Shown here piece by piece: positions 10,908 to 22,756 of a DNA stretch of 64,000 nucleotides (its first letter is position 1; each line of letters begins with the position of its first letter). Below the pieces are notes generated by a model, which ran no database searches, was not told where the DNA came from, and was given only the letters and a program-made list of their open reading frames with translations. A program made the translations under genes and the position numbers. Source of the stretch: Doryteuthis pealeii (lineage: Eukaryota; Mollusca; Cephalopoda; Myopsida; Loliginidae); assembly GCA_023376005.1 (NCBI GenBank), contig CM042152.1:86869569-86933568 (forward strand). Direction: 5' to 3'.

Positions 10908-11822
10908 ATAATTTGATTTTCTTGCAAACATTTTAAGTTAATATTTGGTATGTTGAAGAATAGAATTCTTTTTTCTTTATGCAACCTTGCTGCTATCTTT
11001 TGAATGTTAGAATGAAAATAGCCAAAATAAATTGTTAGGCTAATCTATCAATCTGAGGAATTCCTATCTGGATTATTGAAGCTTTGACCGGCTTTAGTTT
11101 AACAAGATAGGAGTTTTTGATTTGATGGTCAAAAAGAAAAGTTGACAGCTTACCACAAATAATGATGAGAGAGAGAGAGTATAGATTTTAACTGATAGAA
11201 AAATAAAAGTAGAAAAAGAAATACTAATGCAAATTCTATCTAATATTCTGACACAAGAATGATGAATTAGTGCGTGTGTGTGTGTTAGTGAGTGAGAGAG
11301 AAAGAGAGAGAATCTTTTAAAAAGACAAGCATAGATACATAAAGAGAAAAAGAAAGAGAGACTAAAAGAGAAGTGAGATACAAAATGGCAGATATGAATA
11401 GGGAGACAAGCATAAAAACAAAGAATGAGAAAGACAGAAACAAATAAATAGATCCACAAATACATGCTCATTTTTTATTGTTATGATAAAGAAGTAATGA
11501 CAGATCATAACATCAAGTGTTCAGAGATTACTTAAATCTTTTTGAGAGTCAAATTACAAATTCATAAACAAATATGAATATTCTTTTATTCAGTAATGAA
11601 TTATTTTTTAAAAAAGAAAAATAACCAGCTTCATTATCCGAATACAATTAAGATTTCCTATCTTTTTTTTTTTATCTGTTTATAAGTGCTACAATTTTCC
11701 TAAGAGCTTTTTTAATTTTTTTTGATTTAATAAAAGATTTGTCATCAGATGACAGTTAGAATTGTCTTAAGCTCATGAGTTGTTTCTAATTACTTCCATG
11801 TGCCACAGACAAATCTCTTTTC
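10908..11822. other. Unassigned DNA, purine-rich in part
   Basis: GA-rich stretches at 11167-11180 and 11290-11380 explain the minus open frame 11094-11471, which is low-complexity and not a credible protein. Confidence 0.5.
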
Positions 11823-12315
11823 GGCTGAACTTGCAAATCGGTCGGAAAATTAAAACATAATACAGGGTGACCCAGAAAATACAGAACCAAAATTATTTAT
11901 TTATTTTCCCGTTAAACTAACCCTAAACCCCTCTAGTTAAAATTAACAGTTTTATTACAAAATTTGTAGGTTCTGTTTTTTCTGGGTCACCCTGTATACA
12001 TAGTGACCCAGAAAAAACAGAACCAAAACTATTCATTTATTTTCCCATTAAACTAACCCTAAACCCCAACCCTAAACCTACCCCCCCTAGTTAAAATTAA
12101 CAGTTTAATTATAAAATTTGTAGGTTTTGTTTTTTTCTGGGTCACCCTGTATACATAGTGACCCAGAAAAAACAGAACCCAAATTATTTATTTATTTTCC
12201 CATTAAACTAACCCTAAACCCCTCTAGTTAAAACTAACAGTTTTATTATAAAATTTGTGGGTTCTGTTTTTTTCTGGGGCACCCTAATTTACCGACCGAT
12301 TTGCAAGTTTAGCCC
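11823..12315. mobile_element. Nested fold-back element: outer inverted repeats around three tandem MITE units
   Basis: The outer ends are inverted: 'GAACTTGCAAATCGGTCGG' near 11826 and 'CCGACCGATTTGCAAGTT' near 12292. Between them lie three tandem units of about 135-155 bases (11861-11996, 11997-12152, 12153-12285). Each unit starts with an (ACAGG)GTGACCCAGAAAA end and closes with the inverted TTTCTGGGTCACCCTG. TA dinucleotides sit at the unit junctions, as for Tc1/mariner-type MITEs. Unit centres contain 'ACTAACCCTAAACCCC', resembling degenerate telomere repeats. The same inner unit recurs in pieces at 29100-29240. Confidence 0.75.
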
Positions 12316-14053
12316 TCTTTTCTTCTGAAACTGACTTCTTGTTGAAGAATTGCATTACAAAAATATTCATAATTTATATGGTATCCCTCTTCCTTCATTC
12401 TAGCTCACTGGTCAAATCCTTAAACTAATGATCATTATTTTTCTTACTGTTCAATCTTATTGTTCAGCAAATTTACTTCTGATTGGGTGAATTGGTGCTT
12501 ATAATCCATAACACTTTTAAATCATGGGACCGTTTCTAATGGCTTAATCTTTAGAAGCAAAATAAGCAAAGCCAGCAAATAAATAAATCATCTCTAATCA
12601 CTTGGCAAAGATATTTATAAAAATAGATATTCCTAGCCAGTTTGGAGACTGGGGTAGTTGGGTAATTTCTACTAGCACCATGAGTCAGTGATTCAAGATT
12701 TTCAAATGCTGATCTTCAAAGCAAGCAGGATTTCTCCACTTGAAGTATTGGAGCAGTATATTCTTCTTCCCCTCATTTCATTCTATTTGGTTTCTTTCTT
12801 ATCTTATTTCAAATGGTATATCAATCATCAGAGCAGATATTGAACACTCGATCAGAGTTTAAAAAAAAAAGATGTAGGCATAAAAATAAACACAAGTTCT
12901 GCCTAGTAAATTCCGGTGTTACATAGGGGGGGGGTGAAGGCGGGTGTGTAGCACACACTCTGTAGTGAAAATGGGCACAACCCAGCTATAAAATATATAA
13001 AAATTGGTAGGAAAAATGTCCCGAAGATTTGCGCTATTGCGAGAATCTCGAGTCAGTATATTTTAAACGATCTGTATCTTAAACCATTCTATTTAATTGT
13101 CTATTTAGCTCTCTATATTGAGCACTTTTTAATCGATTTTAGTGAAAAAAATCCGGAAGTAAATAGGATTGTATACTTATATATATATATGAGGTTAAGT
13201 AAACAAACAAATGTGTTTATTTTTATATGGCTTTAAGCCGACAATTTTTCGAGGATATGTGCTTAATTGAAGTCATACCTAATTTTGAAAATAAATTAGT
13301 TAATAATTAATGAATTATATAAATATATATAGAGAATTATATATATATATAATTTAATGCCAAAGCCATCCTTGTAGAAGATCAGTAATGGTACTATTTA
13401 ACCCATATCTGGGCATCATCATTCTATTTGGGGTTTGGCATAGTAAATAAGTGGCCTGTTAGATGTCTAAGTTAGTTAGGGTTTTATCACCAGCATCAGT
13501 GGTGGGTGTTCAAACCCATGTAAAAGCCAAGATACTGTTGTAACCTGCTTAGCGAAATAATAATACGGATAGTCCAGCTGATGTTAACTACGAGAAGTGA
13601 TCACTTCCGCCTTTTATTCACAACTCAAAAAGATGGCTGAAACGGTGCTTCCATTTCATAACAAAAACAATGGCAGAAACGGATTAAAGAGTAAAGGGGA
13701 TGAGATGATGGATGAGGAAAAGAATCAAGCATCTATGGAAGAATAAGATATCTATTGATATTGGACTTAAAAAGTTATTAAAAAAAAAACAAGAGATATA
13801 TCAAGAAAGTGTGGATGAGATCATCAAGACTAGGTGACCCAAGTTCTTCCATAAAACTGAGAATAGAAAAGTCACAGACAAACAACATCCCACTGATGGT
13901 AGAATGGTTGTAGGGATGAATATAGACATAACACAATCTTTCTATCCTTATATCCTTGCCACATTTTCCTTGTATCAGATAACACCAAAGTTAGTAAATA
14001 TCAAATTCCTTGTGTATTACTGACTGGTTGCTGAATCTTTTCTCATAACCTAT
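12316..14053. other. Unassigned DNA
   Basis: A G run occurs near 12926 and short (TA)n tracts near 13182 and 13340. No frame with a recognisable domain was found. Confidence 0.45.
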
Positions 14054-14568
14054 TGTTACATAATCTATGCGGTTGCATAAGATTATTGTCAATCCCCTGT
14101 AATTCTGAGGGGATGAACCCTTTCATACCATGGCCGGGTCCTTCTATGGAAAATTACAGAAGCCCACCAAATATGTGAAGTCACGTGGGACCTTTTTCAG
14201 AGTCCCCAGTTGGCAGTTGGACGTCAGACAGAGCAGTCAGCCATGACGCTCTGTCTAAACTGTAACTCTGCATACGCGCGCTATGTTATGTCTGGGTTGG
14301 GGATTTGGAAATAAAGTAACATCAACGTAAATCGAAGTCTTGTGTTTATTACCTAAAAACTAACAATAACACAGGGCTTCTGATAAGGAGTGATCCCCAA
14401 CAGAAACCAGACCCAAAGACCCCAGGGAGAGTCCAGACTTTAGAAGAGACCAGACCAAGATGTTAGACGATCAGAATAGCAAAGCCGGCCAGAAGAAAAG
14501 ACAACTAGAAGCAAGAAGTAAGAAAAGGGTATATCGATTTGGTACTGTGAGAACATCAGTATGCAACA
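14054..14568 (+). mobile_element. Solo LTR, family LTR1 (copy b)
   Basis: The ends are TGTTACATAATC and AGTATGCAACA. The flanks carry a perfect 4-bp target duplication, CTAT at 14050-14053 and 14569-14572. It is closely related to copy a over the first 270 bases. The AATAAAG signal is near 14311. No internal region adjoins it. Confidence 0.87.
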
Positions 14569-15043
14569 CTATTATTAGTAGGGGTCAGTTGTAAAACTAG
14601 AAAGAATATAAATAATAGGTTGTCAACAAATTTATTTATCAATTTCTAAATTCTTTGGCTGGAGAAAACGGAGATTATATGTATTTGCATATTTATCAAT
14701 GTCACTTTGTTCAGATATAAATTCCGGGAATCAACAATTATGTGTTCCACATGAATTCACTAATAAAAAGATTAGAATCTTCACAATTGATCTATTAAAG
14801 AATTTTCATAAATCAAACTGCATGACCAGAATATAAGGAACTTGAAACAATTTTTATATCAAGAATATATTTAATGAGAATATATAAAATATATATTTTT
14901 ATTTGTTTTTACAAGAAACTTGTAATATCTTTTTAAATTAAAAAAAAAAAAATATATATATATATATATATAAAATGGAAATCTATAAGAATATATATTT
15001 CTTAGATTTATATAAAAAAAAACTGGTAATATCTTTATCTATC

Positions 15044-15074
<31 letters not shown>

Positions 15075-15227
15075 ATATATTTTTTATATCTATATAAAAA
15101 AAACTGGTAATACATTTTTCAAATATAGTATATATGATGGGAATATATATTCTGTATTTATATAAGAAGCTAGTAATTATATAAGTGTATATGCTTTCTA
15201 TATTTATATAAGAAACTGGTAATAATC

Positions 15228-15275
<48 letters not shown>

Positions 15276-15300
15276 ATAGCAAAGAGACATGTGCACCAAA
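14569..15300. repeat. AT-rich DNA with degenerate (TA)n-linked tandem units
   Basis: From about 14900 to 15235 units of 60-110 bases recur, each with 'AAACTGGTAATA' or 'AAACTTGTAATATC' and a 'TATATTTATATAAG'-like part, joined by TA tracts. A long (TA)n run spans about 15234-15273. The minus frame 15043-15393 crosses these repeats and is not a gene. Confidence 0.6.
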
Positions 15301-15304
15301 AGTT

Positions 15305-15400
15305 ATTTTTATAGAAAATGGACTTGGTAAGCTGAGTTCAAATCCTGTACAAGGTTGCGTTTCACTTTGCACTGATGCCCTAAGGAAAGGCATGTCTCCT
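15305..15400 (+). mobile_element. SINE S2-like fragment (tRNA-related part)
   Basis: 'AAAATGGACTTGGTAAGC', then a B-box-like GAGTTCAAATCCTG and 'TTTCACTTTGCACTGATGCCC' resemble the minus-strand S2 heads at 18968-19112 and 38912-39045. Only part of the head is present. Confidence 0.45.
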
Positions 15401-15402
15401 CC

Positions 15403-15487
15403 TCCTTCTATACATATATAAAGGGCTGTTGGTGTGTATGTATGTATGTCCGGATGAAACTATGAAAATAAAACAATTAATGACTAA

Positions 15488-15490
<3 letters not shown>
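15403..15490 (+). mobile_element. Helitron-like 5' end (family H2), truncated
   Basis: 'CTATACATATATAAAGGGC' followed by 'GTATGTCCG..GAAACT' and 'AAAATAAAACAATTAA' matches the first 90 bases of the element at 48925-49211. It then runs into (TA)n with a CA tail (15489-15540), so the 3' part is missing. Confidence 0.5.
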
Positions 15491-15540
<50 letters not shown>

Positions 15541-16155
15541 TTAAATATCCCCAGTTCTTGCTTTTTGTACAAACATTATGAAGATTTGATTTATATGTAA
15601 AATTTATATTTAAAAATTAAAATATACATAGAAATAGCATTAAAATTCTACATAAAAATGTGCAGCATTAGTAAATCTCAAAAGTAAACAAATAAATACA
15701 CCAGGGTTCAATTGATGGTGGGTAACTGCTTTTAGTACTATATAAGTCTTGACCATCATATAAAGTGTAATCACCTATAAGATTATATAACTGAATGGTT
15801 GAATACTCATACATTTTGTATGACAGGAGAACCTGTTTTTTTTAAAGGGATTGGCAACAATTCTTATTTTTGTTGATAATTGGAAGAATCCATAAAAGAA
15901 CATTTCTGGGAAAAATCAGTTGATTTATTGGTTGAATAGTCATATTTTTTTTTTTTTTTTTGGTAATTGTAAAATTTTATTTCACAGTTCTTAAAATATC
16001 TGGAGAATTAATAATCAAACATGATGGATGTCCTGGACATGACACTAAATTGAATCCTAATGGTGAAACTCCCAGCTTCATTCTAACCCAGAGTGAGAGT
16101 ATTAGTTATAATCCAATCTATAGGTCAAATAGAATATTAGAAACCATATAAAGTA
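15541..16155. other. Unassigned AT-rich DNA
   Basis: Poly-T runs lie near 15836 and 15946. No supported feature; the plus frame 15960-16151 has no domain. Confidence 0.4.
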
Positions 16156-16372
16156 GTAAAGTCGTCGGGGCGGCCTAAAGTCGGTATCAACCAATCAGCG
16201 AGGGAGTCTATCTCCTTTTCAATAGCACTAGACCAAGGAGATTGTTTTTGGCATCTGCTCCTTACTTTACCGTACAGATCCCTGTGCTACTCATACGCTG
16301 AGTTGGCGGGGACCGGAATCGAACTTGGAACCATGTGGCTTCTAGCCGAACGGTCTACCGACTGAGTCAAAT
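16156..16372 (-). mobile_element. tRNA-derived SINE, family S1 (copy 1)
   Basis: On the minus strand it starts with a tRNA-like head: A box 'GACTCAGTCGGTAGACCG' and B box 'GGTTCCAAGTTCGATTCC'. A conserved body follows and ends in 'GGCCGCCCCGACGACTTTA'. The same layout occurs at 26789-27036, 42221-42459, 50608-50858, 59226-59429 and 59911-60149. The element is transcribed by Pol III in this class and lacks coding. It does not fold as a functional tRNA as far as I can see. Confidence 0.8.
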
Positions 16373-16544
16373 TATTTGCTTTGTTACTTGAAGTTATAAT
16401 TGTTTATAAAGAATTAGTAGTAGTATTTACTAAAAATCATATAATTGTTTGAAATAGTTGAAACCATTTCTGTACAAATCTTTAGTATTAGATAAGAATA
16501 CACAATGCCGTATAACTGTGTACAAATTACTTGAATTATTGGTA

Positions 16545-17090
16545 CTAGCAAAAAATTCACCCTCCGGGCACAAGTATATAAATTTTAATATAAATGAATA
16601 TTATATTGATTTAGAAATACTAATGAAATTAAATGTGAACACAAAAAAGATTCCACTTATTTTAATTTTATTCTAATTGATTTCTATATAAAGTTATACC
16701 TAGGATTGCTTTTATTATGTTTGAGAATAGAATAATAATATTAGAAATCAATAACACCAAGTAATTACTTATTAAACACGGGTTTTATTAAAACTGGTAT
16801 GCAATTTATTCACACCATATACTATGTAAACCTTTATTTCTGTATGATTTATAATACACATTACAGGATTTTAAACACATTAATGATATGGGATTTTTTG
16901 AGGCAAAATATCTCTGCTAAACCTTTATAGAAACATTGTTAATAAATAAGATGCTAACTAAGATTGAATAATAATTATTTAATAACCATTGAGAATATAA
17001 TGTAAATAACTAAGGGAATTGTGACGTTGGTGGTGACATAGTTTTGGTTACCGACAGACAGACAGACACACAATCTCCATTATAATAAGA
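16545..17090 (-). mobile_element. Non-autonomous Helitron-like element (family H1, copy 2)
   Basis: On the minus strand it starts TCTTATTATAATGGAGATT and ends in CTAG followed by T, with 'GCCCGGAGGGTG' before the end. It is preceded by A and followed by T, as expected for Helitron insertion. It is the longest copy (546 bases) and carries a TCTG run near its 5' end. Small open frames inside (16458-16676) are not credible. Confidence 0.65.
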
Positions 17091-18086
17091 TTAGATAGGA
17101 ATGCTCAAAACTATATAACTGTATGCATATTATTTGTATTAAGAATAGTTTCTTGAAGCTATAAATGTTTACAAAACATAATAATTTGCTTAAAAACAAA
17201 GAATACTGACTTCAGCATTAAATAGCCCAACAAGTGTTGACATGCCATAAAACCGACATCAAACATGCTGGGGAAAATATTCCATTTTGATAAATGATTA
17301 ACGATTAACATCAATTAAAAATTGTTTTGCATAATTATGATTTAGAAAAAAAAAAGAAGAATAGAATATGTTGATGAATGTTTTAATGAACTTAGTTCCT
17401 TAAGAGTCAATCAATCATTTGCAATACTTTTTAACCATAATTACCACCAAAATATTTGACAACATTCAAAACAACATTTTTCCTGACCCATCAGAAGACC
17501 ACATGGCCTTGACCACTTAGTTTAAAAAATGTGAACCGATGACGGCAAGAAAATAGAAATGGGAGAAGGGAATTGGGAAACAAGATGAAATATTGATACT
17601 GGGCCCCTCTCATTAGTTTTTCAATTATGAAGCTAACTTTCATGTTTTTCCAATTAAAATGGTGTCACATGGCTGTTTAAGAGTTGCCACATTTAAAAAT
17701 TGGCTATGTCAATCATTTACCTCTGTGCTGGGACAAAGGTGAAAATAAATGAGTCACTTGAGTGGTTACAGAATATTTCCTCTTTTGACAGTCAAACTCA
17801 AATGATTACTGGCAGAGACTGAAAAGTATTAGTCTAGTTCAAAAATCCCCATCAAGCTTTTAAAAAAAAAAGAACAGGCTAAGCCTGTTCCATTCACAAA
17901 AGGGCGGAGTCCCTGTGACATGGCTAACATACTGGACAGCGACATCATGGTATGTATGAACTCCATTTGCACTATTACATTCATTTTGAGATTAATACTA
18001 TTGAGAAAAGTATGAACCCTCTCATCCCCCAGTTATGGGTTAAATAGTTGTTTAAATTGTACAGCATGTCAACCCTTGTTGGGTTA
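17091..18086. other. Unassigned DNA
   Basis: Mixed AT-rich DNA. Nothing beyond short homopolymers could be supported. Confidence 0.4.
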
Positions 18087-18290
18087 TTTTATGCTGAAGA
18101 TGTTTTGTTTCATTCATTCTTGAGGGTATTCAATTTTTTTTTTTTATTAAACTCAATTTTTGTTTAAATACATTTTTTAAACTCATTTTTTCCATTTAAG
18201 CCATAGATGGGACCCTAACCGGTACTACCACTCCAGGTCAGAGTGGATCAAGGAGTAATGTTGATGAAGGGTTACTCCACACTCCCCAGT
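18087..18290 (+). repeat. Dispersed repeat M1, copy 5
   Basis: 'TTGGGTTATTTTATGC', 'GGGACCCTAACCGG' and 'GAGTAATGTTGATGAAGG' mark the family. The tail after 18290 is replaced by unrelated sequence. Confidence 0.55.
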
Positions 18291-18470
18291 GAAAGGTTAG
18301 GTAATAAAAACTCTTTCTGGATAGTGTTTTATTGACCAACACATTCTGTAATTGAAACACAATATGTATGTGAGTTAAGATTCCAACACCTTCCACCAAA
18401 TCATCAAAATGTCCTCTTCTGATCATGAATGATCCCCAAGACAATCCTGTAAGATATTGCTTTTGGAGAC

Positions 18471-18596
18471 AGCAACCAATCAGAGAAGACAGATTAGGAG
18501 TGAATTCAAAGTGCCACCTGACATTCCTATTTCAATTAATGCAAACTGAAGAGGTGGTGCCCTGATTCTCCATGGAACAATTTAAGTTACCAAGGT
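18471..18596 (+). promoter_or_regulatory. Candidate CCAAT box and short first exon with consensus splice donor
   Basis: AACCAATCAGAG at about 18474-18485 is followed by an ATG in good context (TCTCCATGGAAC, ATG at 18572). Eight codons later comes a consensus donor, CCAAG|GTAAGT, with GT at 18595. No TATA box is visible and no downstream exon could be identified. It may be chance, but the donor is an unusually good match. Confidence 0.25.
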
Positions 18597-18967
18597 AAGT
18601 ATATATGATTCTTATACATTTTATCCATATATCACATGAGTTGGTTACAATATAGATTTACTCTGTGTGTGTGTGTGGTGTAAATTGAAGTGTGTATATA
18701 TATATATATATATGAGGTAAGGTAAAAGGATAGTGGACAAAAAATAATAACTCAAACAAGTCTTAGAGTAGGAATATTTCGTCCTTTGAATAAGGACATC
18801 TTCAGCCTAATGACTTTTAGTTAAAGCAAAAGTTACGTACATGTGTCTGATTTGAAGAAGGGGAAAAGGTTGGGCAGGAATAAGGAATGAGTGAAGTGTA
18901 GGTAAGAATATAGGAAGTAGGGAGGAAGCTAAGTGCTAGATGGGAAAAGGGTAGGTCGAAAGGAGTC

Positions 18968-19112
18968 TGCTCTACTATTTATCCATAGCTGGATTGAGAA
19001 TAGTTGGATGCATATCTTTCCCATGGGTATCAGTACTATGTGAAATCGAACAACTTAGTCCAGGATTTGAACTCTGTTTGCCAAGTCCAGTTCCTATGAT
19101 AATAACCATTAC
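18968..19112 (-). mobile_element. SINE family S2 (copy with tRNA-like head)
   Basis: On the minus strand it reads 'GTAATGGTTATTATCATAGG' (A-box region), 'GGACTTGGCAAAC', then B box GAGTTCAAATCCTGG, followed by body landmarks 'GATACCCATGGGAAAG' and 'CAGCTATGGATAAATAG'. It matches 35441-35600 in the same order. Confidence 0.6.
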
Positions 19113-20198
19113 CCTATGCACCTCCAACTTAAAAAATGATTATATATATATATATTTATATATATATATGATATTTTCTATTCCACTGTAATTTCATGTC
19201 CTGTAACGCTCTGTGTTGATTTTATGTTACAAAATTGCAAATAAAAAAAACAAAAACAAATGCACTTTACACTCAATAAAGTTAGTGATTTGGATCTTAG
19301 TAATCTGTCACATTTCTTTTATTTAAAGCAACAAGAATAATTTCCTCCTTTTGCTTTCACTTTCACTTTCAATATAAAACATTATGCTAATCTAATATCA
19401 GCCAGTTTATAAAACTAAACCTGCAACACTTTCGGTGTCAATATACTTGAACTGACTGATTTCCAGTTGTTACTGCATCTCAATAAAATTTGTGTGTTCC
19501 AATCATGAACAAAAGCCAATATTTGTGAAGGTATTGTGCTTATCGGATGATCTGTTCAAATAAGAGGGAGCTAAATATTTTTTTTATTTTGAAGTTTCTC
19601 AAACAAGTATTCAATAAAATCAATAATGAAATCCATAAAAACTGTTGTTTTTTAAAATAAAAAATAAAAAAGCACAGCCCATTAGTCAGAATAAAATGGG
19701 GAGTTCGACGATTTTGTTGAGGGGAATAATTTTTTTTTCTGTTCTTTTTTATTTCTGTCAAATACCAAAACAGAATTGAGGATCTCAATTTATCTAATAA
19801 ACTTTTTTAGTTCATAAATATTCAATGTCTTCAAATATTAGATTTACAAATATTGGAGATAGAAAAGCAGAGAAAAGGATTTCTATAAAAACTGAAAAAA
19901 TTCAATAAAGAATTTCTTGAAATATTTTACAGCATAGTTAATTTTCATTCCATTTAGCAAGAAAAATCAAAATTCCTTTCAGTCTTGTATACACAATTGG
20001 TGTGGAACTGAATGAATAAATGAAAAAAAAGGTTAGAAAGTTTGTTTAAAGAGAGCAAATCTGGAAAAAGGAACTTTTTTTTTAATATAACAATAAATAA
20101 GTGATAATTTTATGTATCTCATTCTCAAGAACAGACAGATTACTATTCACAAAATAGAATAAAATAGATTTGCTTGAATTTCTAAAACAAAATAAGGT
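19113..20198. other. Unassigned AT-rich DNA
   Basis: A broken (TA)n tract at 19140-19168 and poly-A/T runs are present. The minus frame 19540-19788 has no recognisable domain. Confidence 0.4.
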
Positions 20199-20468
20199 AA
20201 TTTATGAGAAAGTGCATCCCGGTCTCCTGCCTCAGAAATTTCTACCCGGTGACTATTAAAATAACGTCCCCAGCTATGTCATCTTGGTGGTGTTACTTGA
20301 AAGAAAACAACCAACTTAGGGCGTTAAATGTATTTTAGAGGTGGGGGGCTTCTCTTTTTTTGTCGTAATTCTTATCTATTTATCGTAATTTGTCGTAATT
20401 CTTGTTTATTTATAGAAATTTGTCATAATTCTGTTCAGAGACCGGGACGCACTTCCTCATAAATTACC
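20199..20468. mobile_element. MITE family M3, copy 1
   Basis: Inverted ends of about 30 bases: 'GTAATTTATGAGAAAGTGC' with 'ATCCCGGTCTC' on the left, and the reverse complement with a few changes on the right (20436-20465). The interior has a 24-base direct repeat around 'TTGTCGTAATTCTT'. Part of the left half ('TCCTGCCTCA..AAT', 'CCGGTGACT', 'CCAGCTATG') recurs in the element at 28959-29345. Confidence 0.6.
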
Positions 20469-20779
20469 CAAAATAAAGTGAATTAATTCAGTCAATTGCT
20501 TTGGATTTTTTCTGTCATTAAAAATCAAAAATGAAAATCACATTTTATTATAGACTTTATTATTTCTCAGATCATTTTCAAAAGTGTAGGGATTGTTAAA
20601 ACTTTGTTTTCCTATATAAGAAAACCTAAAGAGTCAGAAACTACCTACCTAGGTTTTACAGATCATCAGGATAATTTTGATTGAAGAGGGTTGGCGCAAA
20701 AGACATTTTATTGTTAAAAATAATCACAAGAAAGTATAAAAAATTAGCATAAAAAAGTGAAATAACAAAATAATCAAAT

Positions 20780-21232
20780 TTTATTGGCCAAGAAGCCAAG
20801 CATTTTTTTGGCCTCCATGCATTTAGAACCTCCAATCTCTGATTAAGCAATTTGCTAATTTTTTTATATGAAGCTATGGCAAACTTCTTCCCCATACATA
20901 GTAGGCTAAATTTATTACCTGCCTTATATTTAGGGCACTTTTTTAAATTATTTCCCCTAGGATCTCTCCCTTGTTTATTTTTGATTTCCCACAAGCTAAA
21001 CTGGTGTTATATCTATACTACTAGTTTTTTAATGTATTTTTTATGATCTAATTTCTTTTTTTGAAAACCCTTTGGGTAGAACCCAAGTAAACTTTAAAAA
21101 ATTTATTCTATTGCCATTAGGTCCATTAGCATGAACCTCGGCTTTATATACTACACATTCATATTGGCATTTACCTTTTAGGGGACATTCGGCCTTATTA
21201 ATACAGTTACATCTAGAGTACTGAATGTGCTG
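20780..21232 (-). pseudogene. Penelope-like element, decayed GIY-YIG endonuclease end
   Basis: Read on the minus strand from 21217, the translation gives a cysteine-rich lead (CNCINKAECPLKGKCQ), then ECVVYKAEV, a break, VYLGSTQRVFKK, NTSLACG, KINKQGRDPR, LKKCPKYKAGNKFSLLC and LLNQRLEVLNA. The VVY...VYLGS pair corresponds to the GIY and YIG motifs. The Cys-rich lead and the later conserved Leu-Asn block are as in the C-terminal endonuclease of Penelope-like retroelements. At least two frameshifts and three stops interrupt it. The single long frame 20656-20994 covers only the last part. The reverse transcriptase is not seen here. The assignment rests on family knowledge of the motif order. Confidence 0.6.
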
Positions 21233-21555
21233 TTTTATTAAGTTTTTTTAGTGTTACTTTTATTAATTAAGCTGTCAATATTGGGCATACAGGTGTAACT
21301 TAATTTAACTGTATTTTATTGAATATTTTGTTTAGTATATTAGAACGGGGAGAGTTCTTTTTAATATCCTAAAGAATTCCCTACCATATTATAAGGAGAC
21401 TTAAACCAGAGAATTTTTCTCCCCTACTACATACATTGGATGATTCATTTATGGTTTTATAAACAAGTTTAGATTTATAATCACTATTCTTGAGTGTCTA
21501 TTCATAATCATGTTTAATTTAGTTAATAAAACCAATAAGGTCATAAGGTATGCAT

Positions 21556-21712
21556 TCAACTATTCTCCCTCCAGCTATGTGTAAATAGTAAGATAGTTGG
21601 GATCTTTAACCTTGGTATGGCAGCCAGTATAGAAGAAGAAAACACTGAATTCAAACCTGTTAAACTTTGCTGAAGAAATTGACCTTATGCCTCTTCCTAC
21701 TCATGCAGAGAA
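21556..21712 (+). mobile_element. SINE family S2, body fragment
   Basis: 'CTCCCTCCAGCTATG', 'TAAATAGTAAGATAG', 'GGCAGCCAGTATAG' and 'CTGAATTCAAACCTGTT' match the S2 body at 6980-7145 and 35570-36160. Confidence 0.5.
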
Positions 21713-22756
21713 TATGTATGTATACTGAGTGACTTAGGCAATACATGTTTAAAAATATAAACTTTGAAGAAAAAGATATTTAATACTTGATTTTTTAAAT
21801 CTATTTTACAAACTAACAGAGCAGAATGTCCACAAAAATATTAAAAAACAACAGGTGCTTAAACAGACACAGACAACTTTGCTAATATTTTGCAACACAT
21901 TTCACAATTGTATATTTTTGTAGCACCTAAGTTTACCTCGTACAATTGCGATACCATAAAAAAACAATCAAGACATTAAACAAACATAAATTAAAAAATC
22001 TGAATAGTTAGATATTCATTCTTATTTTAATTTGAAAAAATTCAGGTCATTTTTAATTAAAAAAATATCTTTTATTTCATGGTATTGCAATTATGGTATC
22101 GCGAGTAGACTGAGATTTTTTTCTTTGTCCAAACTGTGACTCCGAGCATTTATAGGAAATACATAACTAAGAAAGATTATGTAGCGCCAATTAAGTACGG
22201 AATAGAATAGAAAAAAGAAGAAAAAAACGGGAATGAAAAGAAATGGGGAAAGAAAGTAGAATTACCCCTGAGAAGTTAATTTTGAAATTTTTAATTTTCA
22301 AGTTATTGTTCTGTCACTATTTTATTATGCAGTACATTTGTTTTATTTTTCTAGAGAAATTTTGTTACAAACCAACAATTAAACTGACAGTAATTAAAAT
22401 AAATTGGGAATTTATTTCTGTCTAGTAAATCATCAAATTTGTAAAGAAAGGAAACAATAAACTCAATTTTATAGAAAAAGATTTCTCTTGACAAGTTTTA
22501 ACCAAAACTTATCTTTTCAAAAGTAAACAAAAATGTACGACTCCATCAAATAAACTATCATATCTGTGGCACACATGGTTACTAGAAGATTATGGAAAAC
22601 TAAATTCCAATTGTTTTCTGAGTTTTCTTGAATTTGGAATAATAATAAATACTTTTTTTAAAAAGTGAACCAACCTTAGCATTAAATAGTATGGATAGGT
22701 TTCATTAGAATGAAATACAAAATGAAATAAAAAAACATCAAATATTCAATTTTCGT
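21713..22756. other. Unassigned AT-rich DNA
   Basis: No supported feature. The plus frame 22243-22425 is AT-driven and has no domain. Confidence 0.4.

Noticed and set aside
11094..11471. 125-codon minus frame with many Leu, Phe and Ser
   Set aside because: It is read from GA-rich simple sequence on the opposite strand.
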